NCBI GenBank assembly: GCA_051294375.1
Contig: JBJCIZ010000239.1
Coordinates: 6,219,074-6,283,073, forward strand
Direction of reading: 5' to 3'
Length of the DNA: 64,000 bases
From: Paraspadella gotoi
Lineage: Eukaryota; Chaetognatha
Translations under genes and position numbers: made by a program
Part shown: in pieces, positions 8,177-20,900 of the stretch
Numbering within the stretch: position 1 is the first letter of the stretch
How the letters are laid out: every line of letters starts with the position of its first letter
The notes under the pieces: generated by a model
Told to the model about the DNA's origin: nothing
Database searches by the model: none
The model's input: the letters and a program-made list of their open reading frames with translations, nothing else

Positions 8177-11100
8177 AACAAAAAATCTAAAAAAACCTAG
8201 AGCGTACAGAGACGCGAATTTTATGAACAGAAACAAGCGTCCGAATCTTTGTCGTCGGCGAAAACGAGTGTCGCCTCGTCGCTTGAGTCGAGCGCCTCGT
8301 CGTGTGAGTTCGCGCGCTCGTCGCGGAGTCCGCGGGCCCCATTGTAAAGTTTACACGCCTCTTTCGTGGAGTCAAGAGCCTCGCTCTCGGATTTCGATGC
8401 GCCTCGTTTTTAAATAGCCCGCGTTTCGTCTGACGAAATATTTAAGAGCAAATCAATTAAATAAAGATTTAAGAAATGATCTGCAGCTTAAAGGCGCCAC
8501 GCCACTGTCTCAATGGCTAAGCGGGCTTGATCCATTTCGTATCACCGTGCGTCTCGCGGTTTCTTAATTCCTTTGACATCCCGTTTATATCTTGAAATGT
8601 AAGTGGAACAGGAAGTCGCTGGTCACTATAATAAGGGAGTGCGTCTTTTCATACAATTGAAACATTCTTTGAAAATATTATTACCACTTCATTGATAGGG
8701 GAAGCCAGTTCATGGAGTGAATAAATGAGACATGAAAGAGTCTTGATTGAAAGCTTGCAGAAACCTGCCTATGGTTATTAATCTTGTAAGTTGTGATGGA
8801 GGCCTTAAACCACCAAAGCCTGACAAAGTCAGGGAACAAGATAGCTTATTTATTAAATTAATTGGATAATTTTTATAATTGGTTGTACCAATTTCATTAG
8901 CTTCTATATAGTCTATAAGGGTATAAAACAAAGGAAGCAGTCCGACCTTGTCGACCGCCGCGTTTCCCTGTCGGTCGAAAGGAAAGGCAAAATTTTTGGG
9001 CTTTGAAGAAATCCCAATCTTCGTTGGACCAAAACACGAATTCATCCGATTGATAAAATTTTGGTTCGAATGGAAAAAGCGAAATTTTGGGGAAAAAGCG
9101 GATTCCGCCCCAGGAGGGAAAAAGGCGGACTCGCCTAAGCCAGAAAAAAAAAAGCGATTTGTCAATTATTGTAAAAAGCCTAAAAGGTGAAGCTGAAAAA
9201 AACAAAAACGGATATTGCAATGATGTTGCGCCGCTGGACACAGCGCTGATAAAGTTGACACTACAGTTGGCTTACGATATTAAGTTAAACAAAAGAGCAA
9301 ACAAATAAAAGCAGGGTGACTTTGTGGTCACCTGATTAATTTTTAGGGCGATCACGATGGACTTTACTAGTATGTATATAAATGCAATTTAAAGCGTCTT
9401 ATTGTTGCCCTTACCTTCCCACAAAATATCGGAGACCTAATTGATAAAGTATTAAACCGAGCATTTTAATGTAAGTGCGAATAAGACCAACGGATAAACA
9501 TACCGCACCGACGACCGAAAAGCTGACTAAAGGAGTTGCTCCGCGAGTACTCGAAAACGCATCTAAAAAACAAGTCTCACCATCTCCGGAGAAAGCGGTC
9601 TTGCCAAAAAATGTTCGGAAGAAGCGGACTCGCCAAATCCAGAAAAGCGCGACAAACTCTCTCGGGCGGTTGGGGCGATTTCTTGGAGGAAGGGAATAAT
9701 GGAGTATGAAGGTTAGTTTTTACCGAAGGATGGACGGCACACTAACGCATCATTCATTTTTATATTATCCCTAAGAAATTTGTACAACTATAATAAAAAT
9801 TTTCAATTCATTCAATGAATAAGCGCTTGGCATCCTGTCCTGACTTCAGAACCAACGATGACCTCGCATGAAGCAATGATGAACACACAAAGATTCGTTT
9901 ATTTTACTTGAAATTTAATAAAAAAAAAAAAAAATTTTACAACTTCTCGGCGGTAACGACCTGTCAAGTCCTGCGCGAGCCTTTCCGTTTTCCGCCGCCG
10001 TCTTCGATGGCAGCGCTCTTTCTCGGATTCACTAAGCGCCTCTGGAACTATTCCGGCGGAGCATCGGGAAGGCGGCGATGGAGCGCTTAAGCGAGGACGC
10101 CGTGGGTGCGAGACGGAGAAGTGAAGAAGGAGAAGGCGGCGGCGGCGGCGTAGGCGGCGGGAAATCGCCATAGATGCCTTCCAGGGCATCGCTCTCCAAT
10201 ACTGCAGCAGCGCCGCCGCATGCAAGCGCCTTTGTCCCGCTTAGGACGCACGCCGCGCGACTTTGGGCGCCTTTCTTGCCCGCGAATGCCGGACAGGCCA
10301 TCGCGAGTGGGCGCCTCTGCATTTGGGCGCTTTCTCGTCAAACAGGGCTCCCTTCAATGCACCATCTTTTTTCTTTCGCCTTTGATCATCGGTGCCAACA
10401 CTTGAGGCTTACTTCTTTACTCGAAACGCGGTGCTTCAATTTTTTCAGTTTTCAACTTTTTTAAGGGGTTTCTGGAGGCTGCCTTCTTTTACATTTAGAT
10501 GCCGCCGTTCGTGGGCCCTCTAATGTGCGTTTTCCCTTCTTAAGCTGAGTGCCCTAGCCCCGGTCGCGACGCGCTCCCATGTTCGCCGCCGTCTGGCGCG
10601 CTCGGGCTGCCGGCACGTGCGCTGGGCGCTTTTTGACCTACGACGCTTGTGACAGAGCGAGAGCGTGGACCTTCGGCGGAGGAAGCCCTCGCATTTTCGC
10701 CGCCTGTTTGGAGGCGATGCGATCGCGACAGTGCGACGCACCTCCGCCTGCGACGTTTTTAAGAATCACCCAGTAACTGGTTCTCTTTTCCGAAACTGCC
10801 CATTCTTTGGGTTTATCCCACGAATTAAATTTAATCTTAATATTTAACCAAAATATATTTTTTAAACTTTTAAATCAATCCCTAACTATAATTCATAATC
10901 CTAACCTTATTCATGAACCTTAACCCTAACCCTAAACCTTTTCGCCCTAACTTTTAACTACTTAAAACCTAACCAAAATCCATAGCCTTAATCACAAACC
11001 AAGTCCTGCATATTAATCACTTAACCCTTATGTTTGCTTCCAAACTTCAAATTCTCTCACCTCCATCAGTTTCACACGATTCTTCCACAATGTCTCGTAA

Positions 11101-11584
11101 TCCTCCTCTCCTCCTCCTCCCTCCTCCTCCTCCGGCGCCTTTTCTTTCCCAGCTCGCAGCGGCGGTCGGCCCCGTCCGGGGAATTCTAGAGAAAATGACG
11201 ACGACAATAATAAATATCAATTGATTTTGTAATGATACCCATTAAATTAACAATAATAGCATCGACGGATTCACAAATCGCCTCGGAACACAACGGATCA
11301 AAGACTCGAGCATAACCCGAAGAAACGGAATCGACGAAACGCCTGATTGGTCGCCATTGGAACTGGAACTTCTACCAATTCCAACGCTGCATGTTCTAGT
11401 TTCAGTCGCATTAATAAGATAGTGCTATTAATGTCATAAGGCACCACACGTTTTAACGTAGAAAACAATCAAAACTAAATTACACATTTTATAAAAGGAG
11501 GATGTTAAAAGGCGTGTCGACTTTATGCTTTATAGCATCATTGATTCATTGTATTAATTATTTTATTAAATCCACCCAAGCGGG

Positions 11585-11790
11585 TGGTGGGGCCATATTC
11601 CACGGAGGTACTGCAATACCGGGCTGACCCGTGGAGGAGGCCGTGCAGGCAACTGAGCGCTTTTCTTCCGATGCTCAAAAATTCAGTTTAATATGTCTGG
11701 GCCCGCAGGTGCGGACCGTATCAGATATTAAGCTGAATAAGAACAGATACTACACTGATCTTAGCCAATAAGGCCGAGAATAAAAGCGAT
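11585..11790 (-). ncRNA. U2: U2 snRNA, copy 2 (indel-bearing)
   Basis: Same molecule as at 2,606-2,796, with the branch-point recognition region and 3' loop intact. The 5' end carries insertions (AATAAAAGCGAT where copy 1 has AAGCGAT), which look like read errors rather than functional divergence. If real, the inserted 5' end would make it a pseudogene. Confidence 0.8.
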
Positions 11791-14700
11791 GTCTGAGTTG
11801 CGGTGGAAATTTTTTGTTCTCTTACTGTTTTCAAGAAGGAAAAGGCCTCGCCCGCCAAGAAAACAATTTGCTTCCACACATATTTCGGAGCGCTAGTATT
11901 CGCCACCGAATAAATATATTTAATACTTCTTTTTTATCATTAAATAATTATTTTAAAGGCAACGTTAAATTTCCTCGCGACAAAAAACATTTAGCCGACA
12001 GACAATTAATAACTAAATGTAAATTGGTATCCAAGCTCCATTTTAAGATGGACTCGGTTAAATGCAAATTGCGTAATCAGCCTCGTTTCGAAGAAAACAA
12101 AAGACATGTACAATTCCTTCCACTTTTCTGCTTTGAAATTTCGCATAGGTATTTGCTACTGAACTTTAGCCGTGATCACCATATTAAAACAAAACTTAAA
12201 AATATCGTAATTTGCATATAACAGCCTTGCTTATCATACTACGAAATTAAAATCAAAATTGGCGAGGGTTTAAGCTTTTCTTTCAAGTCTAACTTTCAGT
12301 TACAAAAGAATATTTTTTTTTTTTTAAAATAAAGCTGTCATATTGCTATAAATTTTAAATATTTCTATTACAATAATTTATTTTTTAAATCTCAATTTTT
12401 TTAATGTATTCTGATAGAAGCATAAAAAAGTTAAACAAAAAAAATTAATAACTTTTTAAAAAATTGCTACGTTTTCATGGGTCAAAATTAGAAAAAAACT
12501 AAAACAATTTATTGAAAGATGATGATTGATGATGATCAACATTTTTTCTTATTTATAATTCACTATGATTCGAAATCTCAAAAAAAGAAATATACTTTGT
12601 TATTAGACAAACTTTTTACTAGCTATTGAATCTAATCTATGGAGCTCAAAAATTGTAAAAAAATTGTTTTAACCTTTTGTTAACTACGAATTAAATATTT
12701 TTAAAAAATTATTACAGATGATATTTTCCATTTAAGATTTTTTTTTTTTAATTTTTTAAATTTTCGTTTTTGCGAAAGTGCTCAAAGCAAATTTTTGATC
12801 ACCTTACTGACTTAACTTATCATTTTACTGACCTCGTCCACGAATCGCCTCAACCCCTTCGCGAATCCGTTTCGGCCGCCCGCCGCGCCCGCGCCGCCTC
12901 CCGCCGCCTTCCGCCGCCCGCCAGGGACGCTCGCGGCAAGACAGCCTTCCTCGTCCACCGACGCAGAGAGTCGATGTGGAGACGAAGATAAATTTTGGGA
13001 TCTAAGGAAAGTAGATTTTTTCTGTTGATGTTGTTTGTTGTTGTTATTTTATGTTGTGTTGCGGTTTGTTGTTTTGATTTATAATAAAAAACAAACGGAT
13101 TAAAACTTCCTTTTTACTTGCACTCGAGTTCTCCGTCGCCATCGTCTCCGAGACCGCCGACCGGAAGCGGCGGCGGCGTCGTCGGTCGTCGTCGCCGCCG
13201 TTGTCGTCGTCGTCGTCGTCGTCCCGGGACGACCGACGGGCGTCGACAAGAAGACCTCGGCCTGCGGAGGAAATGGCCGACGAAGCCGCCGAAAAAACGC
13301 CGATGCAGCGAGTCGAGATGGCGGAGGGAAGTAGGGGTTGGTCGTCCGTTCGTTCGGCGCGTCGTCGCGGCGTCGTCTGTCGTTCGTCGGCGTTGCGTCG
13401 TCGGCGAGAGGATTTTCGTTTTCTGGCTAAACCGAAAGAAATAAGGGAAGGCCGTGGGGGGAGGAATTCGCGTCCCAGCTCGATACAGATACGTCGTTCA
13501 TCATCATCATCCCCCCGTCATTATCATCATCATTTAATTAAATTAATAGTTTTTTTTATTATTTCATTGTCAAATAATTTAAAGTTTTAATATTTGTAAC
13601 AATTTCCTTTCTAACATTTTCAAGCGTAATTCAGAACCGATAAAAAAATACGTGGTAATGGGCAACCTTAAAATTTTTTTCTGTTTATTTGTCACTAACT
13701 TAATAAACACATTATCAATATCTATACCGGACTTCTCTGAAGTTCGCTAAAACCAGTTCCTCCTATAATCCCGATCCCAAAATCCCCGATCCTCAAATCC
13801 CCGATCCCAAATTCCGATCCCCCACTCACCTTCGGCAGCGTCTGAGTTTCCACTCCTTCACGTCTTTATTCCTCCTTTTCTGATCGGCCGCCTTTCCTTC
13901 CACGCGACCGGCGACTTTCGACGGCGCAGCGACGGCGTCGCTTCTCCGTGTCGGCGTCTTTTTGTCCGGCGTCATGTCGGCGTCGTTTTAGTCGTCGGCG
14001 CCCGTCATACGGCGACGAAGGCTGATTTGACGCAACGCGTAGGGGTCTCGGCTCCGAGGATAGTTTGGGTCTGATTTGATTTTGATTTGATTTTGATTTT
14101 GATTTTGATCTTTGTTTTGTTTATTTCTATTGGTTCATACATTCATTCATTCATTCAATTCATTCATTCATTGCATTCATTCATTCACATTCATTGAAAC
14201 CGCATAGCTTTCGATTGACTAAATTAATCAAATGATTGATTATTGAATTAATCTATTGAATTCGATCGATCCGACTGACTGACTCGATCCACTGTTCCTC
14301 ACCTCGTTTTCCTCTTCTTCTCTCTCCCCATCTCCTCACTCCCTCCTCCTCCTCTCTTCCTCTTCCCCTCCTTCTCGCTCCAGAATTCTCCGTCTTTCTC
14401 CTCCTTCTCTCCTCGTTGAGGACTCTTCAGAGGTTTTACAGTGGTAGGAAAACTTTTTCGTTTTTGTTTTGTTTTGGGCGGGCCGTATTTTTCCAAAGCG
14501 CTCCGTTTAGGATTAATTTTAAGTTGTGGAGATTAGTATTAGGGATGAGGGTAGGGATTAAGATTTAGGGAGTTATCGAGATGAGTGAGATCAAGGTTAG
14601 AGATTAAGCGTTAGAGATTTTATAAGGGATTAGAGTTAGGGATTTATGTTGAGGAATAGAGTAGTGATTGAGGATTAAGCGTCAAGATTACAGTTTGGAA

Positions 14701-15081
14701 TTAGGTTTAGGGTTAAAGATTGGCGTTACAGATTTTAGTTAGGGATTAGGATTTAGGTTACAGAAATTGAGCGGTTTTGAAAAAACTGCGCCGAACCTTT
14801 TCCCGCGGGAAAACATCCGACGTTGACGGAGTTAAAAAACAGAAAATTCAAAACAAAATAACGAGGAAAACAAAAACAAAACAATTGAAAAAAAAACTAA
14901 AAATCTAAAATATTTTTTTTGATGATTTTTGCTTTTCGAAATTTTCTTTCTTCTCGCTTGACGACTCTGAAAGACGTATAAACGATAAAATCGATATTAT
15001 TTATAAAAAGAAATAGTAGTAAAGTAGTAAACTTAATTCGATAGCAATGCGAATGGATTAGATTAGATGTAGATTTAGCGA

Positions 15082-15083
<2 letters not shown>

Positions 15084-15130
<47 letters not shown>

Positions 15131-15137
15131 TAGAGAG
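15084..15137 (+). repeat. (GA)n microsatellite
   Basis: About 50 bp of GA units at the end of the U block; equivalents are at 24,796-24,851 and 40,459-40,512. Confidence 0.9.
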
Positions 15138-15553
15138 AGCAAAACAAGATACTGTATATTTTAACATTGTCATGAAACTTATTCTAAACTGAATGTCTGA
15201 AATTCCTATTGTGTCAACACATAGTTTTTTATTAATGTAAAATAATATTAACAAATCATATCATTAGTAATATAACTATAATCAATATTATCATTATCAT
15301 TATTGGTTATTGATTATTATTTTTATCTTTTCTCTACTTTTGCCCTTTTTCCTTAATGCCTCTATTGCCAGTTTTTTCACGACTTTTGTTTATCAGCTGC
15401 GAATTAGTTCCCTTCAATTCCCGACAGAGGCCGCGGCGCTCTCCGCCCAGGGGCTGGCACGATGTTCTCTTGTTCGATGTCACCAAACAACCGGTTTGCA
15501 ACAACAACGACGACTCCACGGCCTTTAATTTTCGCGCGGCTTCCTCACGAGAG

Positions 15554-15578
15554 NNNNNNNNNNNNNNNNNNNNNNNNN
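15554..15578. other. 25-N join
   Basis: Exactly 25 Ns. Before it copy 2 reads GCGGCTTCCTCACGAGAG, which in copies 3 and 4 continues directly into block V. Confidence 0.95.
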
Positions 15579-17994
15579 CTGGGCCGCTGCTCTCGGCTGC
15601 CGCGTTGCGGTTCCTCTGGATTCGATGCCCAAAACATCCATTGTTCAAATTTTGCAATCGACTTACAACAATCTACAAAAATCGATTATTGCTATTCGAA
15701 GGCAGATGGAGTTCCTCGAAAAATTTAAAACAAATATTGTAAATATGAAGAGAAAAAAACGACAAAAATAAACATTCACCCCAGGCTGGACTGGGGCCCA
15801 GCTCGGAGATTCTAAACGCCTTTTGCGTTCGGCACGGCCACAGCGCGATCCGTCTCTTGTCTCTCTCTTCCGTTCACCATCCACTGACGAATTTTTGACA
15901 CATCAAAATATCATTGCACTTTATCCCAGTCCAACATAAAGACTATCTATTTCAGTACGCGCAATTCCGAGTCAGGATCGTCTTTCTACGAGTCATTACT
16001 ACACTCCCGCCGCCACCTACGTAAAATATTCCACCTTTGGCGAGCGAAACGCGCCGGCGAGAGAGAAATCTACTTTCGCCAACCGAGGAATCGCGACTTG
16101 GGTGAGGCACTCAGCACCTTGGCCGTCTGGGTTCGACATGTCGAACATTCGAACATAGATGACTTGAGGCTAGGATTACGTCCGCCACGAGCTTATTCGT
16201 ATTCACTTTGATACTCTGTACGCAGCAAGAGGGTTCGCCACGCACCAGCTGCGATTCCGCTCACTCTGACCTGTTCTCTCCTCTGCGATCGTCACGGACT
16301 CTGTCTCACTCTCGCCAGCCAGAGAGTCACTCCTCGCATCTCTTATCTCGACCGATGCGTTTAAACAAAGCTTTAAGTTCATAAGACTCGCTGTTCATAA
16401 TTAAGACGGCGTTCAACTTCGCGTACCCTGCTCCTCGGGGCTGACGATTTTACGAGTACGCGGTCCTCGGCCTCGCGACTGGCTTCGCGCCTCAGTCGCA
16501 CGTCTTCGGCTCTATGTCTCGGCTGTCGTTTTGCGCGCAGCTCTGTCGTGACGTATAACCGTCGTCGGCGATTCCAAGCCGGCGCTCCAACACCTCGTCG
16601 CTGTCGTTTAATTTTTCCATATTTGGCCAAGAACTCGGCGCCGATCTCGGGCGCCCGGTTCGCTTAATTTCGCGCAGTAAGTAGGGCGCGTGACTTGGCG
16701 CTAAGACTTCGCTTCGTCGACTTTGGATCCAGCTTGGGCGGGTCTCGTTGTCGAGGGAACTGGAAGGGAAATCTCGGACGGCCGACCATGCAGGTCGTTT
16801 GTTCGCAGGCAAACCTGAAAGAGTTGTTGTTATTGTTGATAATGTTGTGTTGCTGATTGTCGTTGTTGTGCGTCTTCAAGGTATCTCATGTTTTTATTTG
16901 CCGTTTGTATTTGATAAATATAATAAATAATATAAAAATATATAAATAATAAATAAATATATAAATAATAAATAAATAATAAATAAATAAAATAAATAAA
17001 TAATAAATAAATAAATAAATAATAATATAATTATTTAATAAATAAATAAATAAATAAATAAATAAATTAATATAGGTATTAGTAAATAATGTATAAACTA
17101 ATATTTTAACTAGATAGATATTTAAAGATAGCATTAGATAGATAAGATAATAGCATACATAAAGATAGATAGATACGATAGATAAACGATATAGATAGTA
17201 ATAGTATATGATGAGATAGATAGATAGTTGATAGATAATAGATAGTTAAAAAGAAATATAGATAAAACAAAAAATCTAAAACTAGCGTACAGAGATCGCG
17301 AATATTTATTGAAACAGAAACAGAGGTCCGAATCTTTGTCGTCAGGCGAAAACGAGTAGTCGCATCGTCGTTGGAGTCACGAAGCAGGCACGGTCGAGTT
17401 GCAGTGTCGGAGTGGCCATAAGCAAGACGCTCGTTGCGGAGTCCAAGCGGGCCCTGCATTGTTGGCAATCAGTTTAACATGCTCTCGTGATCTAAAGCCA
17501 TGCTCTGGATTTATGGTCGAATATTTTAAAAGCCGTCGTGACGAAAATTGCAAAATTAAATAAAGCATTTAAGACAATGATCTGGCAAGCTTAAAGGCGC
17601 CGACGCAATGTCTCAAATGGCTAAGCAGGGCTCTGATCATATTCTGTATCCACACGTGACCGTCTCGCGGTTCTTACATTCCTTTGACATCGTTTAAATA
17701 TCTTGAATGTAAGTGGAACAGGAAGTACGGTCACAATATACATAAGGAGTGCGTCTTTTCATAACAATTGGAAACATATCCTTTGAAATATTATACCAAC
17801 TTCATTGATAGGGGCAAGACCAGGTTCATGGAGTGCATAAATGAAGACACATGAAAGAGTCTTGATTGAAAGCTTGCAGAAACTGCTATGTTTATTATGA
17901 TCTTGTAAGTTGTGACTGGAGGCCTTAAACCACAAAGCCTGACAAACAGGGACAAGATATGCTTTTTATTAAATTAATGGATAATTTTTATAAT

Positions 17995-20900
17995 TGGTTG
18001 TACCAATTTCATAGTCTATATAGTCTATAAGGGTATAAAACAAAGGAAGCAGTCCGCAACTTGATAGACGCGCGTTTTGCCCTCGGTCGAAGGAAAGGAA
18101 AATTTTTGGGTTTGAAGAAATCCCAATCTCGTATGGACCAAAAACCACGAATTCATCCGATGATAAAATTCTTAGGTTCGAATGGGAAAGAAGCGAAAAT
18201 ATTTGGAGGAAAAGCGGATTCGCCCCAGGAGACGGAAAAAGGCGGATCGCCTAAGCAGAAAAAAAAAAGCGACATTTGTCAATTATAGTGTAAAAGCCTA
18301 AAAGGTGAAGCTAAAAACAACAAAAACGGATATTGCAATGATAGTTGCGCCGCTGGACAACAGCGTGAAAAGTTCACACGAGTTGTCGCTTAGATATTAA
18401 GTTAACAAAAGAGCAAAAAATAAAGCAGGGTGACATTTGTGGGTCACCTGATTAAATTTTTAGGGCGATCACGATGACTTTACTAGTATGTAATTAGAAT
18501 GGCAATTTACAAGCGGTCATTATTGGTTCCTTACCTTCCACAAAATAATCGAGAAACCTAATTGATAAAGTAGTTACCGAGCATTTTAATGTAAGTGGAA
18601 TAAGACAACGGATAAACATACCGCACCGACGACCGAGAAAGGTGACTAAAGGAGTTGCTCCGCGAGTATACGAAAACGCATCTAAAAAACAGTCTCACAA
18701 TCATACTCCGGAAAAGCGGATCTTGCCAAAAAGTTGTGAAGAAGGGACTCCACAAACCAGAAAGACGCGACAAACATCTCTACGGGCGGTTGGGGCGATT
18801 TCTTGGGGAAGGGAAAATGAGTATGAAGGTTAGTTTTTACCGAAGATGGACGGCACACTAACGCATCATTCATTTTTATATTATACCTAAGAAATTTGTA
18901 AACTATAATAAAAATTTTCAATTCATTCAATGAATAAGTACGCTTGCATCCCTGTCCTGACTTAGAACCAACGATGACTCGGATGAGAATGATGAACACA
19001 ACAAAAATCGTTATTTTACTTGAAATTTAAAAAAAAAAAAAAAATTTACACACTTCTGGCGATACGCCTTGTCAAGTCCTGGCGAGCCTTTCCGTTTTCC
19101 GCCGCCGTCTTCGATGGCAGCGTCTTTCCGGATTCACTAAGGCTCTGGAACTTAATTCGGCGGAGCAATCGCGGCAAGACGGGCAGGAGATGGTTAGCGC
19201 GAGCGAGCGCCGTGGGTGCGAGACGGAGAAGGAAGAAGGAGAAGGCGGCGAGCGGGGGAGGCGGCGGAATCGCATAGATGCCTTCCACGGGCATCGCTCT
19301 CCAATTATGCAGCAGCGCGCCGCAATGCAAGCGCTTTGTCCTATAGAGACGCAGCGCCGCGCGAATTTTCGCCTCTTCCGCGAATAGCGGACAGCCATCG
19401 CGGAGTGGGCGCCGCTGCATTTGGGCGCTTTCCCTCGTCAAACAGGGCTCCTTCAATGCACCATCTTTTTTCTTTCGCATTTTGATCATCGTGCGAACAC
19501 TTGGAGGCTTACTTCTTTACTCAGGACGGGGCTTCAATTTTTTTCCAGTTTCAACTTTTAAGGGGTATTCTGGAGGCTAGCCTCTTTTACATTTGATGCG
19601 CCGTTCAGTGCGCTCTAATGTGGGATTTCCTAACTTAAGCTGAGTGCCCTAGCCGCCGCGCGAGCGCGGCTCGCATGTCGCCGCTTCGTCATGCAGCGCA
19701 TTCGAGGTGCCGGCACGTGGCTGGGCGCTTTTGCCTACGACGGCTTGTAGGAACAGAAGCAGTAGAGCGTGGACCTTAGGTCGTGAGGAAGCCTCGTATT
19801 TCACGCCTTTTAGGGATGGATCGACAGTGCGTAACGATCCGCCTGGTTTTAAGAATCACCAGTGAATTGGTTCTCTATGATTGAAACATATTAATTTGGG
19901 TTATCCACATAATTAAAATTAGGCGCAAGTATTTTTTACTTTAAACCTGCATTAATGATATCTCACTATTCCTCACCTGTATTCAACGCGTTATCCCTGC
20001 GGGGGGGAGAGCCGGGGGCTTAAAGAACTTTAGTCAAGCACTCTCAACTTTTGAACTAGTGTTTACAAATAGAAAAATCCTATTAGCTTAATCATGGATT
20101 TTTTCAATCTATATTATATACTTTTCTTATTGGTGTTTTGTGTCTTAAACTGATCAGATATATTCTATCTATTTTATATGTTTACTTTACTTAGATTTTC
20201 CATCTTTATAATTCTCGTAAATGTCCTCTCTCCAGATCTTCCTACTCTACAATCACTAATGAGCAGGGAGGAGACGATTAGCTTATTGAGTTCTGAGACC
20301 GTCAGGCCTGTTCACGGTACGACCCCATTTCCGGTGAGCTTAATGACGTAGAAATCTAATGACCACAATATAAATCATAGCACATCAGATCTTGCATAAT
20401 GATACCATTAAATAAACCTAAGTTAAAGTCTATCGATCGAGATACCTGCCAAAAATCGCCATCAGGAGGATACAATCGGATCAATGCTCGAGTAATCACG
20501 AAGAATCTGTGCCTCGCGAAACCCTGATCTGGTCCATGAGAATCTGGAACTTCTTACTTACAAGTTCCTGAGGACGCTGCAGTCGGGTGTCTAGTTTCGA
20601 GTCGATAATAAGATAGTTGCTATAATGTCATAAGGCATACAGAATAACTCCAGAAAAAATAAAATTTAGAACTTAACCATTCTACATAAATAGGAGATCG
20701 CGATTCACAATAGTGCGGCTCGTGACTTAGAAAGTAATCCGCTATAGCGTCGATACTTACATTCGATTAAATTTTTAATCACAGAGCGGGTAGAAGTGCC
20801 AACCGGAGGTACTGCAATGACGGTGACCGGTGCGAATGGCCGTGATCCTAGCCAGATGATGCTGCTTTTGTTCCGGATAGTCGTCAATCATAATTCAGTG

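Larger units (their letters stand above)
1..8880. repeat. U+X block, copy 1
   Basis: First copy of a block repeated at 8,881-17,994, 17,995-25,285 and (partly) 36,604-40,975. Landmarks in order are a start motif GGTTGTACCAATTTCAT (7), minus-strand coding exons, a U2 snRNA, TTAGGG-like repeats, a 25-N join at 6,409-6,433, then part X (6,434-8,880) with AAAT and GATA microsatellites. Copies agree over long stretches but differ by many 1-3 base indels, mostly in homopolymers, as raw long reads do. Repetition is seen directly. That it is an assembly artefact rather than real tandem duplication is my inference. Confidence 0.85.
8881..17994. repeat. U+X block, copy 2
   Basis: Second copy of the same block, in the same order. 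Equivalents of the minus-strand exons lie at about 14,424-14,303, 14,070-13,830, 13,422-13,118, 13,001-12,833, 11,185-11,061 and 10,795-9,937, and the U2 copy at 11,585-11,790. Reading frames are broken by different small indels from those in copy 1, so the two copies correct each other. A 25-N join at 15,554-15,578 separates U from X at the same point as in copy 1. Confidence 0.85.
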